A DNA stretch of 64,000 bases, taken from the NCBI GenBank assembly GCA_965277435.1, contig OZ255821.1, positions 3,038,001 to 3,102,000 on the forward strand. Direction: 5' to 3'. A model generated the notes under the pieces. That model made no database searches, was not told the DNA's origin, and saw nothing but the letters and a program-made list of their open reading frames with translations. The translations under genes and the position numbers were made by a program. Below, piece by piece: positions 54,339 to 62,703 of the stretch. The stretch is from Bog-105 sp965277435. Lineage in GTDB: Bacteria > Acidobacteriota > Terriglobia > Bryobacterales > Bryobacteraceae. Numbering within the stretch: the first letter of the stretch is position 1; each line of letters starts with the position of its first letter.

Positions 54339-54977
54339 TTGCTGATCAGCACGTCGAGCGGACCCGGGGTGCTGCACCAGCTTACGGGCGTGATCGCCAG
54401 GCATGGGGGCGACATTCGCTCGCTGTCGATTATCGAAGATCAGCCGCTCGATGTCCGAACGTATTTCGAGATGGATCTGCCGGGCGATTCGGGCGCGTTG
54501 CTGGCCGAACTGGCGCAACTCGAAGTGGTTCGTTCGGTGGTTCCGGTGCAGTCGCTGCAGAAGATTTACGGGAAGCGGATCATCATCATGGGCGGCGGGG
54601 CGCAGGTTGGGCAGGTGGCGCTGGGGGCGATCTCGGAGGCGGATCGTCATAATATCCGGGGCGAACACATTTCGATCGATACGATTCCGCTGGTGGGAGA
54701 ACATACGCTGGCGGCCGCGGTGCGAGCAGTGCGGCGTCTTTCGCGGGTTCGAGCGCTGGTATTAGCGGGCGCGTTGATGGGCGGAGACATCGAACTCGCG
54801 GTGCGGGAGGTGCGGGCGGAAGGATTGATCGTCATCAGTCTGAACATGGCCGGGAGTGTGCCGGATGCTTCGGATCTGGTGGTTACCGATCCGGTCCAGG
54901 CGGGGGTCATGGCGGTGATGGCGGTAGCGGATACGGCGACGTTTACCATCGAGCGTTTGCACCGCCGGGTTTTCTAA
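54339..54977 (+). CDS. ACT-domain protein (DUF5612-like)
   Basis: 212 residues from TTG 54339. It begins LLISTSSGPGVLHQLTGVIA, an ACT-domain strand-helix. The middle holds a hydrophobic GKRIIIMGGGAQVGQVALGA loop, and ALMGGDIELAVREVRAE lies near the end. It probably senses a small molecule such as an amino acid. A stop lies 13 codons upstream, and no ATG is in frame before it, so TTG 54339 or CTG 54309 is the start. The gene is separate from tilS, on the opposite strand. Confidence 0.72.
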   Translation: MLISTSSGPGVLHQLTGVIARHGGDIRSLSIIEDQPLDVRTYFEMDLPGDSGALLAELAQLEVVRSVVPVQSLQKIYGKRIIIMGGGAQVGQVALGAISEADRHNIRGEHISIDTIPLVGEHTLAAAVRAVRRLSRVRALVLAGALMGGDIELAVREVRAEGLIVISLNMAGSVPDASDLVVTDPVQAGVMAVMAVADTATFTIERLHRRVF

Positions 54978-54982
54978 CGAAA

Positions 54983-55007
54983 AGCCGGGCGCTTGAGACG
55001 CCCGGCT
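54983..55007 (+). terminator. Hairpin between convergent genes
   Basis: AGCCGGGCG-CTTGAGA-CGCCCGGCT, a perfect 9-bp stem just after the ACT gene stop. The T-tract is weak. Confidence 0.55.
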
Positions 55008-55010
55008 GAA

Positions 55011-55033
55011 GATGGCAGACTGAAGCCTACCCG
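55011..55033. repeat. REP-like repeat, family A
   Basis: GATGGCAGACTGAAGCCTAC plus CCG: an inverted family A copy that ends right at the stop of the anti-sigma gene. Confidence 0.65.
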
Positions 55034-55723
55034 CTATTTCACTTCGAAGCGGAACTCTCGCAGCAATTCATGTTCAGAGCCTGCGTTCGGAGCATAGAAA
55101 CGCAGGAAATAAGGCCCGGCTTGAGAGATCTGGGGCAGTTTCACCTGGGCGCGCTCGTTGCTCACCGTGGTTTGACCCTTCCAGATTTCGTGACCGTTTC
55201 CATTTACGACTTGAAGATCGACAGCGCCTTGCGGGATGTCCGTAGTGTCAACCCGGAGATTGAGCGGACGTCCCTCGGGTAAGGTAGCGGTTTCCGAACC
55301 CCGGCAGGTAGCCAGGTCGGCATCGGCGCCGTCGCCGCGGCAAGCGGACAGGTCGCCTTCGGCTATGGAAGCGTTGTTGGCGGAGCTAAGTTGTAATTTG
55401 TGAACCGATTGCGGCACCACCACCAGGCCAACGGCCAGAGCGGCACACGCAGCGCCCGCCCAAGATAGTCTGGGGAGGGTAAACCAATTCTTCCAGGACG
55501 ATTGCGCCGGGTTCAGTTCTTTCTGAATCCGTTCTTCCTGAACGGCGACTAGGGCCGTTTTGAGCGTGGCGAGATCTGACTCCAGGGTCTCGAGGCGTAT
55601 GATGCAGGACTCACAGGCCAGGACGTGCGTCTCGAGGATTTCGACTTCGGCCTCCTCGGAGCGATTGAGAAGGAAGCGCTCTAGCGCCTCTTCGCTTGGG
55701 TGTTCGAGATATGGGTTTGTCAT
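55034..55723 (-). CDS. Zinc-type anti-sigma factor
   Basis: 229 residues from ATG 55723 (MTNPYLEHPSEEALERF). An N-terminal ZAS-like domain has ETHVLACESC (His33, Cys37, Cys40, HxxxCxxC). One membrane helix (AGAACAALAVGLVVV) is followed by an exported C-terminal part with two similar CRG segments (DLSACRGDG and DLATCRGSE) and then a beta-rich domain. It is last in the CHAT-sigma-anti-sigma operon and probably holds the adjacent sigma factor until released. Confidence 0.82.
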   Translation of the reverse strand: MTNPYLEHPSEEALERFLLNRSEEAEVEILETHVLACESCIIRLETLESDLATLKTALVAVQEERIQKELNPAQSSWKNWFTLPRLSWAGAACAALAVGLVVVPQSVHKLQLSSANNASIAEGDLSACRGDGADADLATCRGSETATLPEGRPLNLRVDTTDIPQGAVDLQVVNGNGHEIWKGQTTVSNERAQVKLPQISQAGPYFLRFYAPNAGSEHELLREFRFEVK

Positions 55724-55766
55724 GCGTTTTGTGAGGATTACGTCCTCTCTAATAGACAAGTGCGGA

Positions 55767-56471
55767 TCACCCCGCCTGTGTTCTCACTAATACCGAGAAA
55801 ATTCCGCTACTAGCCAGCTTTTTCTTACCTATTTCGCCGAACTTAGCTTTCGCCCTCGACTTGAGTAGACGGAATTGGGTTTCAGTCAGTGACATCTCTT
55901 CGCAGATTTGTTCCTGGGGTTGTTCCTTAAGGTAAAAGCGGACCAGGATGTCGCGATCCCGCTGGGAGAGGGAAGCGAGCGCACTCTTCATGAGCTCGGC
56001 GCGTTGTTTGCTGATGGCTTCCTGCTCGGGATTCTGGGTTTTGTCGGCGACGGCCACGCCGCTTTCGAGATCGGCCTGTTCGCGGCGGGTATGGACGGCG
56101 TTTTCGATATAAGCGGCCACCTGACGGCGCACCACGGTGCGGACGAAGCCCATCAGTCGTTCGGGTTCGCGGAGGTCACCGCGCTTGATGGCGTTGACTA
56201 CGATCAGAAAGGTATCGTGCACCTTGTCTTCGAGTTCCTGTGGCCCCAATTGGCGGCACAGATAATAGCGAATACCACGGCTGAACAGCTTGTAGAGATG
56301 TTCCATGCCCGCGTCTTCGCCTGCTTTGATTTGAGCCACCAACAGGGCCCAATCGACGGCCGGGAAACTGGTCCGTTCGCTTTTATCCGCCTGGTCGTCG
56401 ACTGATCCCTGGGTCTCACCATTGGGTGATTGGCTTAACTTCTGTTGGGTTGCCACCATCATCTGGTTCAT
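55767..56471 (-). CDS. ECF-type RNA polymerase sigma factor
   Basis: 234 residues from ATG 56471. Region 2 covers about 60-130 (MEHLYKLFSRGIRYYLCRQL, then LEDKVHDTFLIVVNAI). Region 4 lies at about 170-215 (LSQRDRDILVRFYLKEQPQE, then SLTETQFRLLKSR). The ATG overlaps the CHAT stop as TAATG, and an anti-sigma gene follows 43 bp downstream. The target promoters are unknown. A longer frame to 56504 would overlap CHAT and is not needed. Confidence 0.88.
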   Translation of the reverse strand: MNQMMVATQQKLSQSPNGETQGSVDDQADKSERTSFPAVDWALLVAQIKAGEDAGMEHLYKLFSRGIRYYLCRQLGPQELEDKVHDTFLIVVNAIKRGDLREPERLMGFVRTVVRRQVAAYIENAVHTRREQADLESGVAVADKTQNPEQEAISKQRAELMKSALASLSQRDRDILVRFYLKEQPQEQICEEMSLTETQFRLLKSRAKAKFGEIGKKKLASSGIFSVLVRTQAG

Positions 56472-59017
56472 TACTCCTTCGATATGACCGAATAAGCGGC
56501 CCAAAACTTGGGCGCGCTGCGATAGCCTGAGCCGTGCTCCATCTCCAGTTGCGCTTGCTGCAGGGCAGTAGCCGCGCGCCGGGCGAGAGAGCCAGCAGGA
56601 TTGGCATCGAAATGCCGGTAAAAAGATGAGAAGAACAGGCCGGAATCATCCGGCGTGGGCCAGGCGCTAACGACAACCGCGTCGGCGCCGGCGAGCAGCC
56701 AGGCACGACTTAGGCCCATCAGGCCGGCGCTGGGGAGGATCTCTCCCTTTTGCGAGGAACATCCGCTCAAAATGACGAGACTGCCGGGCACGCGCAAGGT
56801 GGCGATCGCTTCGGGCGTCAGCAATTCGGGCATGTTGTCCGGCGTGAGGCTGAGAGCGAGGGCAGCTTTGGAGCTTTGGCTGACTTTGGCTGCGCCTTTC
56901 GTTTGCGGGCTGACGACGTGTACAGCGAAGTGCAACAATTCGGGGCGTTTGGCGATAGAACGCTGCAGGTTGGCGATGGTAGCCTGGTCGCCGAGGAGCA
57001 GGTCGGACTTGCTCATGCCACTGTCCAGGGCGGCGTTGCGCACTTCCCGATCGCTGCCGGCCAGACGGGGCAGGGCCATGGAGGCCCGATTGGAATCGGG
57101 CAGGGCAGATCTGACTTTCTTGCAGCGTGAATCCGCGATGTTATAAATCGGATCCGCCACTCCGACAAACCGATGCTGAGGTTTGGTCTTTTCTGATGAG
57201 AGAAGCAGGAACTCACTAGGTAGATATCGGAGATTATGGTCCTCCGTTAGAGTTTTTGATCGACTCCCGGCAGAAATATCTGGCAGGCCGGAGAAGGGAA
57301 TGCCGTCGAGCAGGACCCCGTCGCCGACGATGAGCCACTCCGATTTGCCCCAGACGTCGCTCGATAGATTGCCAAACAGGGCCTGGCTCAGGCGCTTACC
57401 GGGGACAGTGGTGTCCTGGCGACGCTGCACAGCCTGGGAAAACTGTTTCGCCAGTCCGCCGAGGTCAGCTTCACTGGCCAATTTATGCACGGTGACTCGG
57501 TCTTTGGTGACTGCCCACAGAAAGGACCTCTCCCCACCCAGGCAAAAACTGAGTAGGGTCTCTTTATCGGATAAGCGCGCTTGAATATCTCTAAGTGAAT
57601 TCCGATAGGAGTTTCTCTCGTTAATTTGCTCGAGATGACGGGGTTTGAGGCCGAAATCATTTTCGACAGCGCCAATTTCCAGGCGCACCTGTTCCAGTTC
57701 CGCCTTGTCTTCGGGCCGGTTTTCGCCCAATGTAACTCTGGCCTGGGCGGACTGTAGTTTGGAGAGCAGGTCGAAGTAGTGTTGCGGCAGGCGCTGCTTT
57801 TGGAAAAGGGCGAGCTTGATCTCGTCGCACAAATTGGCAGCGCGGTTTTCGGCCAGCGCCGTCAGTGCTTCACGGGCCAGGGCCGGATCGTTGGTCCTCA
57901 AGGAAATTTGGGCGGCCAACTGGGCGTAATCCCTATAAACGTCATGCAGCACGACGACCGTGCGGGTGCTGGCGGCATCACCGGGAAGCGCGCCCTGTCT
58001 CCATTCCGTAGCGGAATCGACTGCTTTACGCAATTCGACGAGCGCTTCAGACTCGCGGTGAAGATTTTCGAGTAAGACGCCGCGGATATGGAGCGTATAA
58101 AAGAGGGGCCGGCTCCGAAACGTGGCGCTACGAGCGGAGAGCGCCTGATCGATCAGCGTTAAAGCGGCGCGATCGTTTCCCTTCTGGAGCTGCAATTCGG
58201 CCTGGTGGGCCTGATTGATGGCCAACCAGTCTTCATCGTGGGTGCTCGATTCGAGCAAGAAGGCTTTTTGGAGCGGCTGTTCGGCCTGTTGTGGCCGGTG
58301 AGCGAGGAGCAGGGAATAGCCTAGTTCTTCCCAGAATCTCGACTCCAGCTTCGGAAGGCTGGCGGTGTGAGCGACTTCGATACCGCGGCGATAATTGCTT
58401 TCGACTCCCTCCAGGATTTTCCGGTCGGTATCAGTCCGAGCCGCGCCGGCGCCCGTTTCGTCCTGGCTGCGGGCCCGTTCAGCTTGCACGTCGGCATAAA
58501 TCAGGAGGGCCTGAGCGAGCCGGTCTTTGCGTGACGAATCTTTCAGCAAATCAGCGGCTTCCGAGGCTTCACGAGCAGCTAGAGGATAATCGCCGAGTTG
58601 GGAGTAGATGGTGGCTAAATTGACCGCGGCCGCGCCGGCGGTGGTGCTGTCCTGAGTCTTTAGAGCGGCGGTATGGACGTAAGTGGCGGCCTGCTGGGCC
58701 CGCCGATAATCGAATAGCCGAATGCGGCAGCCGCTCAATGCGAGAATCAGTTTTAGTTCTTCCGGCCCGTTTGCGGCCAGTCTGGCTTTCTCGGCTGCTT
58801 TACTGAGTTCTTCCGCGGCTTCCGGAAGATGTCCGTCCTGCACCATGGCGCGGGCGCGCACAATAGCGATTTCGCCCTCGGCCGTCGACGAAGAAAGCCG
58901 CTGGTGCTGTGCTGGATCTGGAGGGTAAGCTCCCCATCCGAAATGTGAAAATGCACTGGCTAAAGGCAGCCACAGTACAAGTGCCCGCCGGGGCCATTTC
59001 AACAATGCAAGTAACAT
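56471..59017 (-). CDS. CHAT-domain caspase-like protease with TPR repeats
   Basis: 848 residues. The N-terminus has a signal-like hydrophobic stretch (RALVLWLPLASAFSHFGWGA). Helical TPR repeats fill about 55-360. The C-terminal CHAT domain has the His-Cys dyad: His700 in LLHFAVHVVS and Cys753 in LVILSGCSSQKGE. CHAT proteases cut specific partners in response to a signal sensed by their TPR domains. It precedes the sigma factor (TAATG overlap) and anti-sigma genes. ATG 59017 lies inside a strong hairpin; a TTG five or six codons later is an alternative start. Confidence 0.88.
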   Translation of the reverse strand: MLLALLKWPRRALVLWLPLASAFSHFGWGAYPPDPAQHQRLSSSTAEGEIAIVRARAMVQDGHLPEAAEELSKAAEKARLAANGPEELKLILALSGCRIRLFDYRRAQQAATYVHTAALKTQDSTTAGAAAVNLATIYSQLGDYPLAAREASEAADLLKDSSRKDRLAQALLIYADVQAERARSQDETGAGAARTDTDRKILEGVESNYRRGIEVAHTASLPKLESRFWEELGYSLLLAHRPQQAEQPLQKAFLLESSTHDEDWLAINQAHQAELQLQKGNDRAALTLIDQALSARSATFRSRPLFYTLHIRGVLLENLHRESEALVELRKAVDSATEWRQGALPGDAASTRTVVVLHDVYRDYAQLAAQISLRTNDPALAREALTALAENRAANLCDEIKLALFQKQRLPQHYFDLLSKLQSAQARVTLGENRPEDKAELEQVRLEIGAVENDFGLKPRHLEQINERNSYRNSLRDIQARLSDKETLLSFCLGGERSFLWAVTKDRVTVHKLASEADLGGLAKQFSQAVQRRQDTTVPGKRLSQALFGNLSSDVWGKSEWLIVGDGVLLDGIPFSGLPDISAGSRSKTLTEDHNLRYLPSEFLLLSSEKTKPQHRFVGVADPIYNIADSRCKKVRSALPDSNRASMALPRLAGSDREVRNAALDSGMSKSDLLLGDQATIANLQRSIAKRPELLHFAVHVVSPQTKGAAKVSQSSKAALALSLTPDNMPELLTPEAIATLRVPGSLVILSGCSSQKGEILPSAGLMGLSRAWLLAGADAVVVSAWPTPDDSGLFFSSFYRHFDANPAGSLARRAATALQQAQLEMEHGSGYRSAPKFWAAYSVISKE

Positions 59018-59046
59018 CCAGGCAAATTGCTTTGCTTGGATGTTAC
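59011..59046 (-). promoter_or_regulatory. Hairpin over the CHAT start (attenuator or terminator)
   Basis: GTAACATCCA pairs with TGGATGTTAC. An inner GCAAA/TTTGC stem (one G-T pair between) and a 4-nt loop give a 16-bp stem. The CHAT ATG (59017) is inside the 3' arm, so folding would hide it. It also lies downstream of the 59116-59178 peptide gene and could end that transcript. Confidence 0.6.
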
Positions 59047-59115
59047 TCTAGCACTTTTGGAACAAAATACCTAGTAATTATTACCTGTAGTTAATGAATC
59101 CCGCTATTATCTTTG

Positions 59116-59178
59116 TTAATGTTTGGATACGAGGTGGATGATGGTCGCAATGAAATCGATTATGACTGGTGTGTGCAT
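59116..59178 (-). CDS. 20-residue peptide, paralogue 2
   Basis: Encodes MHTPVIIDFIATIIHLVSKH. AGGAGG lies 9 nt before the ATG, an excellent SD. The first ten residues are identical to the peptide at 59521-59583, with only synonymous third-base differences. If helical, Asp8, Thr12, His15 and Lys19 form one polar face and Ile/Val/Leu/Phe the other, as in amphipathic or membrane-active peptides. A strong hairpin and the CHAT gene follow 70-100 bp downstream. The function is unknown; it could be a leader, a signal or a toxin-like peptide. Confidence 0.6.
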   Translation of the reverse strand: MHTPVIIDFIATIIHLVSKH

Positions 59179-59328
59179 TTGAATTGTCCTCCTGCCCGTC
59201 GTTAAAGCGCTTGTAATTCCAGGAGGCGCCAAGTAGTGTCTTGGGCATTAACGCATTGATAAAGAAAGACTTGGCCGATCTACGGATAGTCTCGCGGGGG
59301 CCGCACCAGGGTGAACAAATGTATTTTG

Positions 59329-59382
59329 TTTCACTTTGGCTCCCAGTTTGAGATTCCTGATCAATTTCGGTTCAAAGTGAAA
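59329..59382. repeat. Long inverted repeat between the peptide genes
   Basis: Perfect 10-bp arms TTTCACTTTG (59329-59338) and CAAAGTGAAA (59373-59382), 34 nt apart, between the two peptide genes and upstream of the second. Possible operator or structured RNA. Confidence 0.45.
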
Positions 59383-59406
59383 AAGAATTTCCGGGGGGAA
59401 AGAAGA

Positions 59407-59436
59407 AATCCGGGTCATGGCCGCATGACCCGGATT
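59407..59436 (-). terminator. Terminator after the first peptide gene
   Basis: AATCCGGGTCAT-GCGGCC-ATGACCCGGATT read on the minus strand, a perfect 12-bp stem, followed by TTTCTTCTTT. It lies 85 bp downstream of the peptide stop at 59521. Confidence 0.7.
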
Positions 59437-59520
59437 CCGAAGCTGAACTAAGGGAGAGCAGCGCCCCTGAGTTCGCTCTCACGACAAGCTGTCCGCGGTG
59501 AGCGAGCTATTCGGGAAGAT

Positions 59521-59583
59521 CTAGTTTCCGAGAACCAAAGCGAGAATGTGGTGGATGAAGTCGATGATGACCGGTGTGTGCAT
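59521..59583 (-). CDS. 20-residue peptide, paralogue 1
   Basis: Encodes MHTPVIIDFIHHILALVLGN. Preceded by GAAAGGGA, 11 nt before ATG. Paralogue of the peptide at 59116-59178: same length, same first ten residues, differing only at synonymous third positions there. The polar face would be Asp8, His11/His12, Ala15 and Gly19. Its own terminator follows. It lies between the GMC dehydrogenase genes and the CHAT-sigma operon. Not known to me from any family; the coding claim rests on the paralogy and SD. Confidence 0.58.
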   Translation of the reverse strand: MHTPVIIDFIHHILALVLGN

Positions 59584-59696
59584 GTGCGTTGAAGTCCCTT
59601 TCGCACACGACGTTAGCGGGGAGGGCTGTGCCACCGGACGGTTTTGTAACCGCTAAATCATTGATTAGATTACCAAAACTTTTTTTACAACTTTTG

Positions 59697-60278
59697 TCAA
59701 CGGGTTAGAGCGGCGGAGAGCGAGGAGATCGGGGGCACCGGTTCGTCGGGCAGGTAGCCTACAAATTTATCGAGTAAAACGTTGCCCTTGTAGTCGATTT
59801 CCTGATGAATTCCCACCGACGAGGTGTAGTAGGCGAAGACGGCGGAGTTTTTGAGCTGTCCGAAGAAACGTTGGGCAGGAGATTTCAGGCGGTCGTCTCC
59901 CTGCACTTCTTGCGCGGCCATGGTTTGAAGAATGCTTGTTTGCTGCGGTCCGGACGCTTGTAGGAACGGTTTGCCGTGCACGGATTCGGATAATTGATCC
60001 ACGGAAGCGAGACCTTTGCGCCATGAGGATTTGTCATCCGGGTTGAAGGCTTCCGCAGTTGATTTGTCGATATATGCCGCTACCCCGGCCGCGTGGGCGC
60101 CCGGGGAGTGATCGTCGGCCGGGATGATTTGCGCGACGAGTGCATCGAGCAGGGTAAACTCGGCCAGTGTGAAGAACAAAGGTGCGCCAGGTTGCGGGGC
60201 AGCGAGGGCGAGCGGAGCCGTAAGCGTTGCCGCCGAGAGGACCTGGAAGAGTTCACGCCGGGTAAGAGAGGCGTCCAT
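59697..60278 (-). CDS. Gluconate 2-dehydrogenase subunit 3-like protein
   Basis: 193 residues with a Tat signal (TRRELFQVLSAATLTAPLAL). The small helical subunit family has FTLLDALVAQIIPADDHSPG near the N-terminus and YYTSSVGIHQEIDYKG later. It is the partner of the GMC flavoprotein encoded one base upstream. The pair forms a periplasmic membrane-linked sugar or alcohol dehydrogenase; in relatives the subunit guides export of the flavoprotein. Confidence 0.88.
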   Translation of the reverse strand: MDASLTRRELFQVLSAATLTAPLALAAPQPGAPLFFTLAEFTLLDALVAQIIPADDHSPGAHAAGVAAYIDKSTAEAFNPDDKSSWRKGLASVDQLSESVHGKPFLQASGPQQTSILQTMAAQEVQGDDRLKSPAQRFFGQLKNSAVFAYYTSSVGIHQEIDYKGNVLLDKFVGYLPDEPVPPISSLSAALTR

Positions 60279-60279
60279 G

Positions 60280-62070
60280 TCAGATCTCCCCTTTCTTCAA
60301 CTGATCGGCCAGATAGTCGCAGGAGCGCCAGCAGAGGGCCATGATGGTCCAGGTGGGATTCTGGCAGGACGCGTTGACATGGGTGCTGCCATCGACTACG
60401 AACAGATTTTTGACGTCGTGGAACTGCTGATACTGATTGACCACCGATGTTTTGGGATCGTTGCCCATGCGTGAGGTGCCCAGTTCGTGGATCGACCATC
60501 CCTCGGTGAGCATTTTGTCGGAAGAAGAGACAACTTCAAACTTGGCGGCCTCAAACATTTCGCGCCCGGTGCGGGCCATGTCTTCACACATCTTTCTTTC
60601 GTTTTCGCCGAACTTGTAATCGAATTTGAGCACCGGGACGCCCCAGGTATCTTTTACGCTCGGATCGATGGCAACCTGGTTCTCATAGCGCGCGAGCACT
60701 TCGCCGAAGGCGCCCAGATTGATGGTTGCCCCAGCCATCTGCCGGACATTCTTTTTGTATTCTGCGCCGAAGCCCTTCGTGTCATAGGCGCTGCCCGGAA
60801 CCATGCCGCAGCCGCTCCCGCCTTCGAAGCCATAGCCTCGGAGGAAGTTGGCTTTGCTGTTCTTATCAAGGTTTTGAAAGCGGGGGATGTAAAAACCGCC
60901 CGGACGCCCATCGTCGAGTGTTCTCGCTTTGCCGACCAGATCGGGCATGAAGCCGGAGACAGACGGCCCCATAACGTGTTCGCAAAAGTTATGTCCCGCG
61001 TGCCCGCTCGAGTTGCCGATTCCATTGGGGTACGCGGAGGATTTGGAAAGCAGAATGAGGCGCGCCGACTCGAGCGTTGAGGCGGCCAGAATAATCGTTT
61101 TTGCTTTGACCTGATAACTCCGGCGGCTATCGCTATCGAGAAAAGATACGCCTGTCGCTTTACCGGTATCTTTGTCGACAGTAACTTCGTAGACGGTAGA
61201 GTTAGGGCGAAGCGTCAGATTGCCGGTATCATAGGCGGGGCGAATTAAGCCAGTGGGCGAATCGAAGGCGGCGTGAATGTCGCAGCCGCCGACATGGCGG
61301 TTACAGGCGCCGCGACCGTAACAGCGACTGCGGTATTTGTTATGTTTGAGGCCGTCTGTGGTCACGCCCGCGCGATAGGGCGTTAGAACGCGATTCATGC
61401 TCTTTAACGTGTTGCGCAGATGTAACTCGGAGTAAGTCAGTTTCACTGGCCGCTGAAACTTACCGTCGGGTAACCAGGGAAGTTTTTCCGGATAACCAGA
61501 TACGCCGAGATACAGGTCAACCTTATCGTAATAAGGCTCAATGTCGGCGTAGCTGATCGGCCAGTTTTCGCCGAAGCCATCCCGGTCTTTGGCCTTGAAA
61601 TCGTAGTCGGACAGGCGGAGAGCGAGGCGGCCCCAGATAGTTGTTTTGCCGCCGACAACGCGGGCGCGTACCCAGGCGTATTTAGTGCCGGTGTATGGAT
61701 TCTGTTTCTCGTCGACCACGAGTGTTTTGCTGTAATCGGTTCCGCTCCAGCCCTGCACATAGGAAGTGACCTTTTTGTAGTCAGAGTTCTGGGCGTAGGG
61801 TAACTGGCGAAAGTTGTATTCGGCGGCGGACAGGGCGTGATAATCGGACGGCATCTGGCCGCGGCGCGGGTGATCGTAAGGCCACTCCATCGAGTGAAGA
61901 ATCTTGCCGGTGTCCTGGTACTTGCCGGCCTCTAGCATCAGCACCTTCAAGCCGTGCGAGGTAAGCACATGCGCCGCCATGCCTCCGGCGGCGCCGGAGC
62001 CCACTACGACGGCATCGTAAGTGGTTTTAAGATCTACATCGGAATTCGAAGACGGGAACTGGAGCAGCAT
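60280..62070 (-). CDS. GMC-family flavin oxidoreductase (large subunit)
   Basis: 596 residues. FAD-binding YDAVVVGSGAAGGMAAHVL near the N-terminus. C-terminal GMC parts: SIHELGTSRMGNDPKTSVVN and VVDGSTHVNASCQNPTWTIM. It has no signal of its own and is probably carried through Tat with its small subunit, encoded 1 nt downstream. It oxidises a sugar, sugar acid or alcohol and passes electrons to the respiratory chain. The substrate is unknown. Confidence 0.92.
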   Translation of the reverse strand: MLLQFPSSNSDVDLKTTYDAVVVGSGAAGGMAAHVLTSHGLKVLMLEAGKYQDTGKILHSMEWPYDHPRRGQMPSDYHALSAAEYNFRQLPYAQNSDYKKVTSYVQGWSGTDYSKTLVVDEKQNPYTGTKYAWVRARVVGGKTTIWGRLALRLSDYDFKAKDRDGFGENWPISYADIEPYYDKVDLYLGVSGYPEKLPWLPDGKFQRPVKLTYSELHLRNTLKSMNRVLTPYRAGVTTDGLKHNKYRSRCYGRGACNRHVGGCDIHAAFDSPTGLIRPAYDTGNLTLRPNSTVYEVTVDKDTGKATGVSFLDSDSRRSYQVKAKTIILAASTLESARLILLSKSSAYPNGIGNSSGHAGHNFCEHVMGPSVSGFMPDLVGKARTLDDGRPGGFYIPRFQNLDKNSKANFLRGYGFEGGSGCGMVPGSAYDTKGFGAEYKKNVRQMAGATINLGAFGEVLARYENQVAIDPSVKDTWGVPVLKFDYKFGENERKMCEDMARTGREMFEAAKFEVVSSSDKMLTEGWSIHELGTSRMGNDPKTSVVNQYQQFHDVKNLFVVDGSTHVNASCQNPTWTIMALCWRSCDYLADQLKKGEI

Positions 62071-62208
62071 GAACGTGGCCTACCATTCGAATTGTAAAAC
62101 TCTTTGAAGCAAACGGTTGCGCGGAGCGGTCGACAAGAGGCCCAAAAGGGAGTACGAAATGTTTTCGGGGCAACGCGAGTCCAGCAGACAGGAGATAAAC
62201 ACCGTTAG

Positions 62209-62646
62209 ATGAGTGATGTTGCAGACGTACTGAATGGTTTGATCGAGACTTGCAAGGACGGCCAGGAGGGTTTCCAGAAAGTAGCTGAGAAAGCCAAGGA
62301 GGGATCTTTAAAGTCTTTGTTTTCGAAGTATGGATCGGAGAGGGCGAGCTATGCGCAGCAATTGCAATCAGCGGTGAGCGCGCTTGGCGAAAAGCCGGCT
62401 GAGAGCGGACATGTGTCGGCCGGTCTTCACCGGGGCTGGATCAGCATAAAAGAAGCTCTTTCGAAAGACGAAGACAAAGCGCTGATCGATGAGGCGGAAG
62501 CCGGAGAAGATGCGGCGAAAAAGGCTTATGCGGACGCCATTGCTAAGCCCTTGCCGACCGACGTGGCTGGACTAGTGCGGAAGCAGTACGATGGCGTGCT
62601 AGCTGCGCATAATGTGATTCGAGATCTGAAGCATAGCCGGCAGTAG
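62209..62646 (+). CDS. Four-helix-bundle PA2169-family (DUF2383) protein
   Basis: 145 residues. It begins DVLNGLIETCKDGQEGFQKV, and GYxxAA-like helix pairs follow: SKYGSERASYAQQLQ then HRGWISIKEALSKDEDKALI. The family is ferritin-like and linked to stress and envelope conditions; the exact function is unknown. AGGAGA lies about 14 nt upstream of ATG. It stands alone between the GMC and YjbQ genes. Confidence 0.85.
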   Translation: MSDVADVLNGLIETCKDGQEGFQKVAEKAKEGSLKSLFSKYGSERASYAQQLQSAVSALGEKPAESGHVSAGLHRGWISIKEALSKDEDKALIDEAEAGEDAAKKAYADAIAKPLPTDVAGLVRKQYDGVLAAHNVIRDLKHSRQ

Positions 62647-62703
62647 AAGGCAATAAGCCGGGCGCATGGCGCGATTTTCTATAAGATGATCGCGCCGCGG
62701 CAA

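Noticed and set aside
54222..54704. 160-residue minus-strand ORF opposite the ACT gene
   Set aside because: Arg-rich shadow; the plus strand has clear ACT-domain homology.
59695..59700. TTGACA box as the promoter of peptide gene 1
   Set aside because: The -35 match is perfect but no good -10 lies at 16-18 bp; the nearest TAATCT is 22 bp away.
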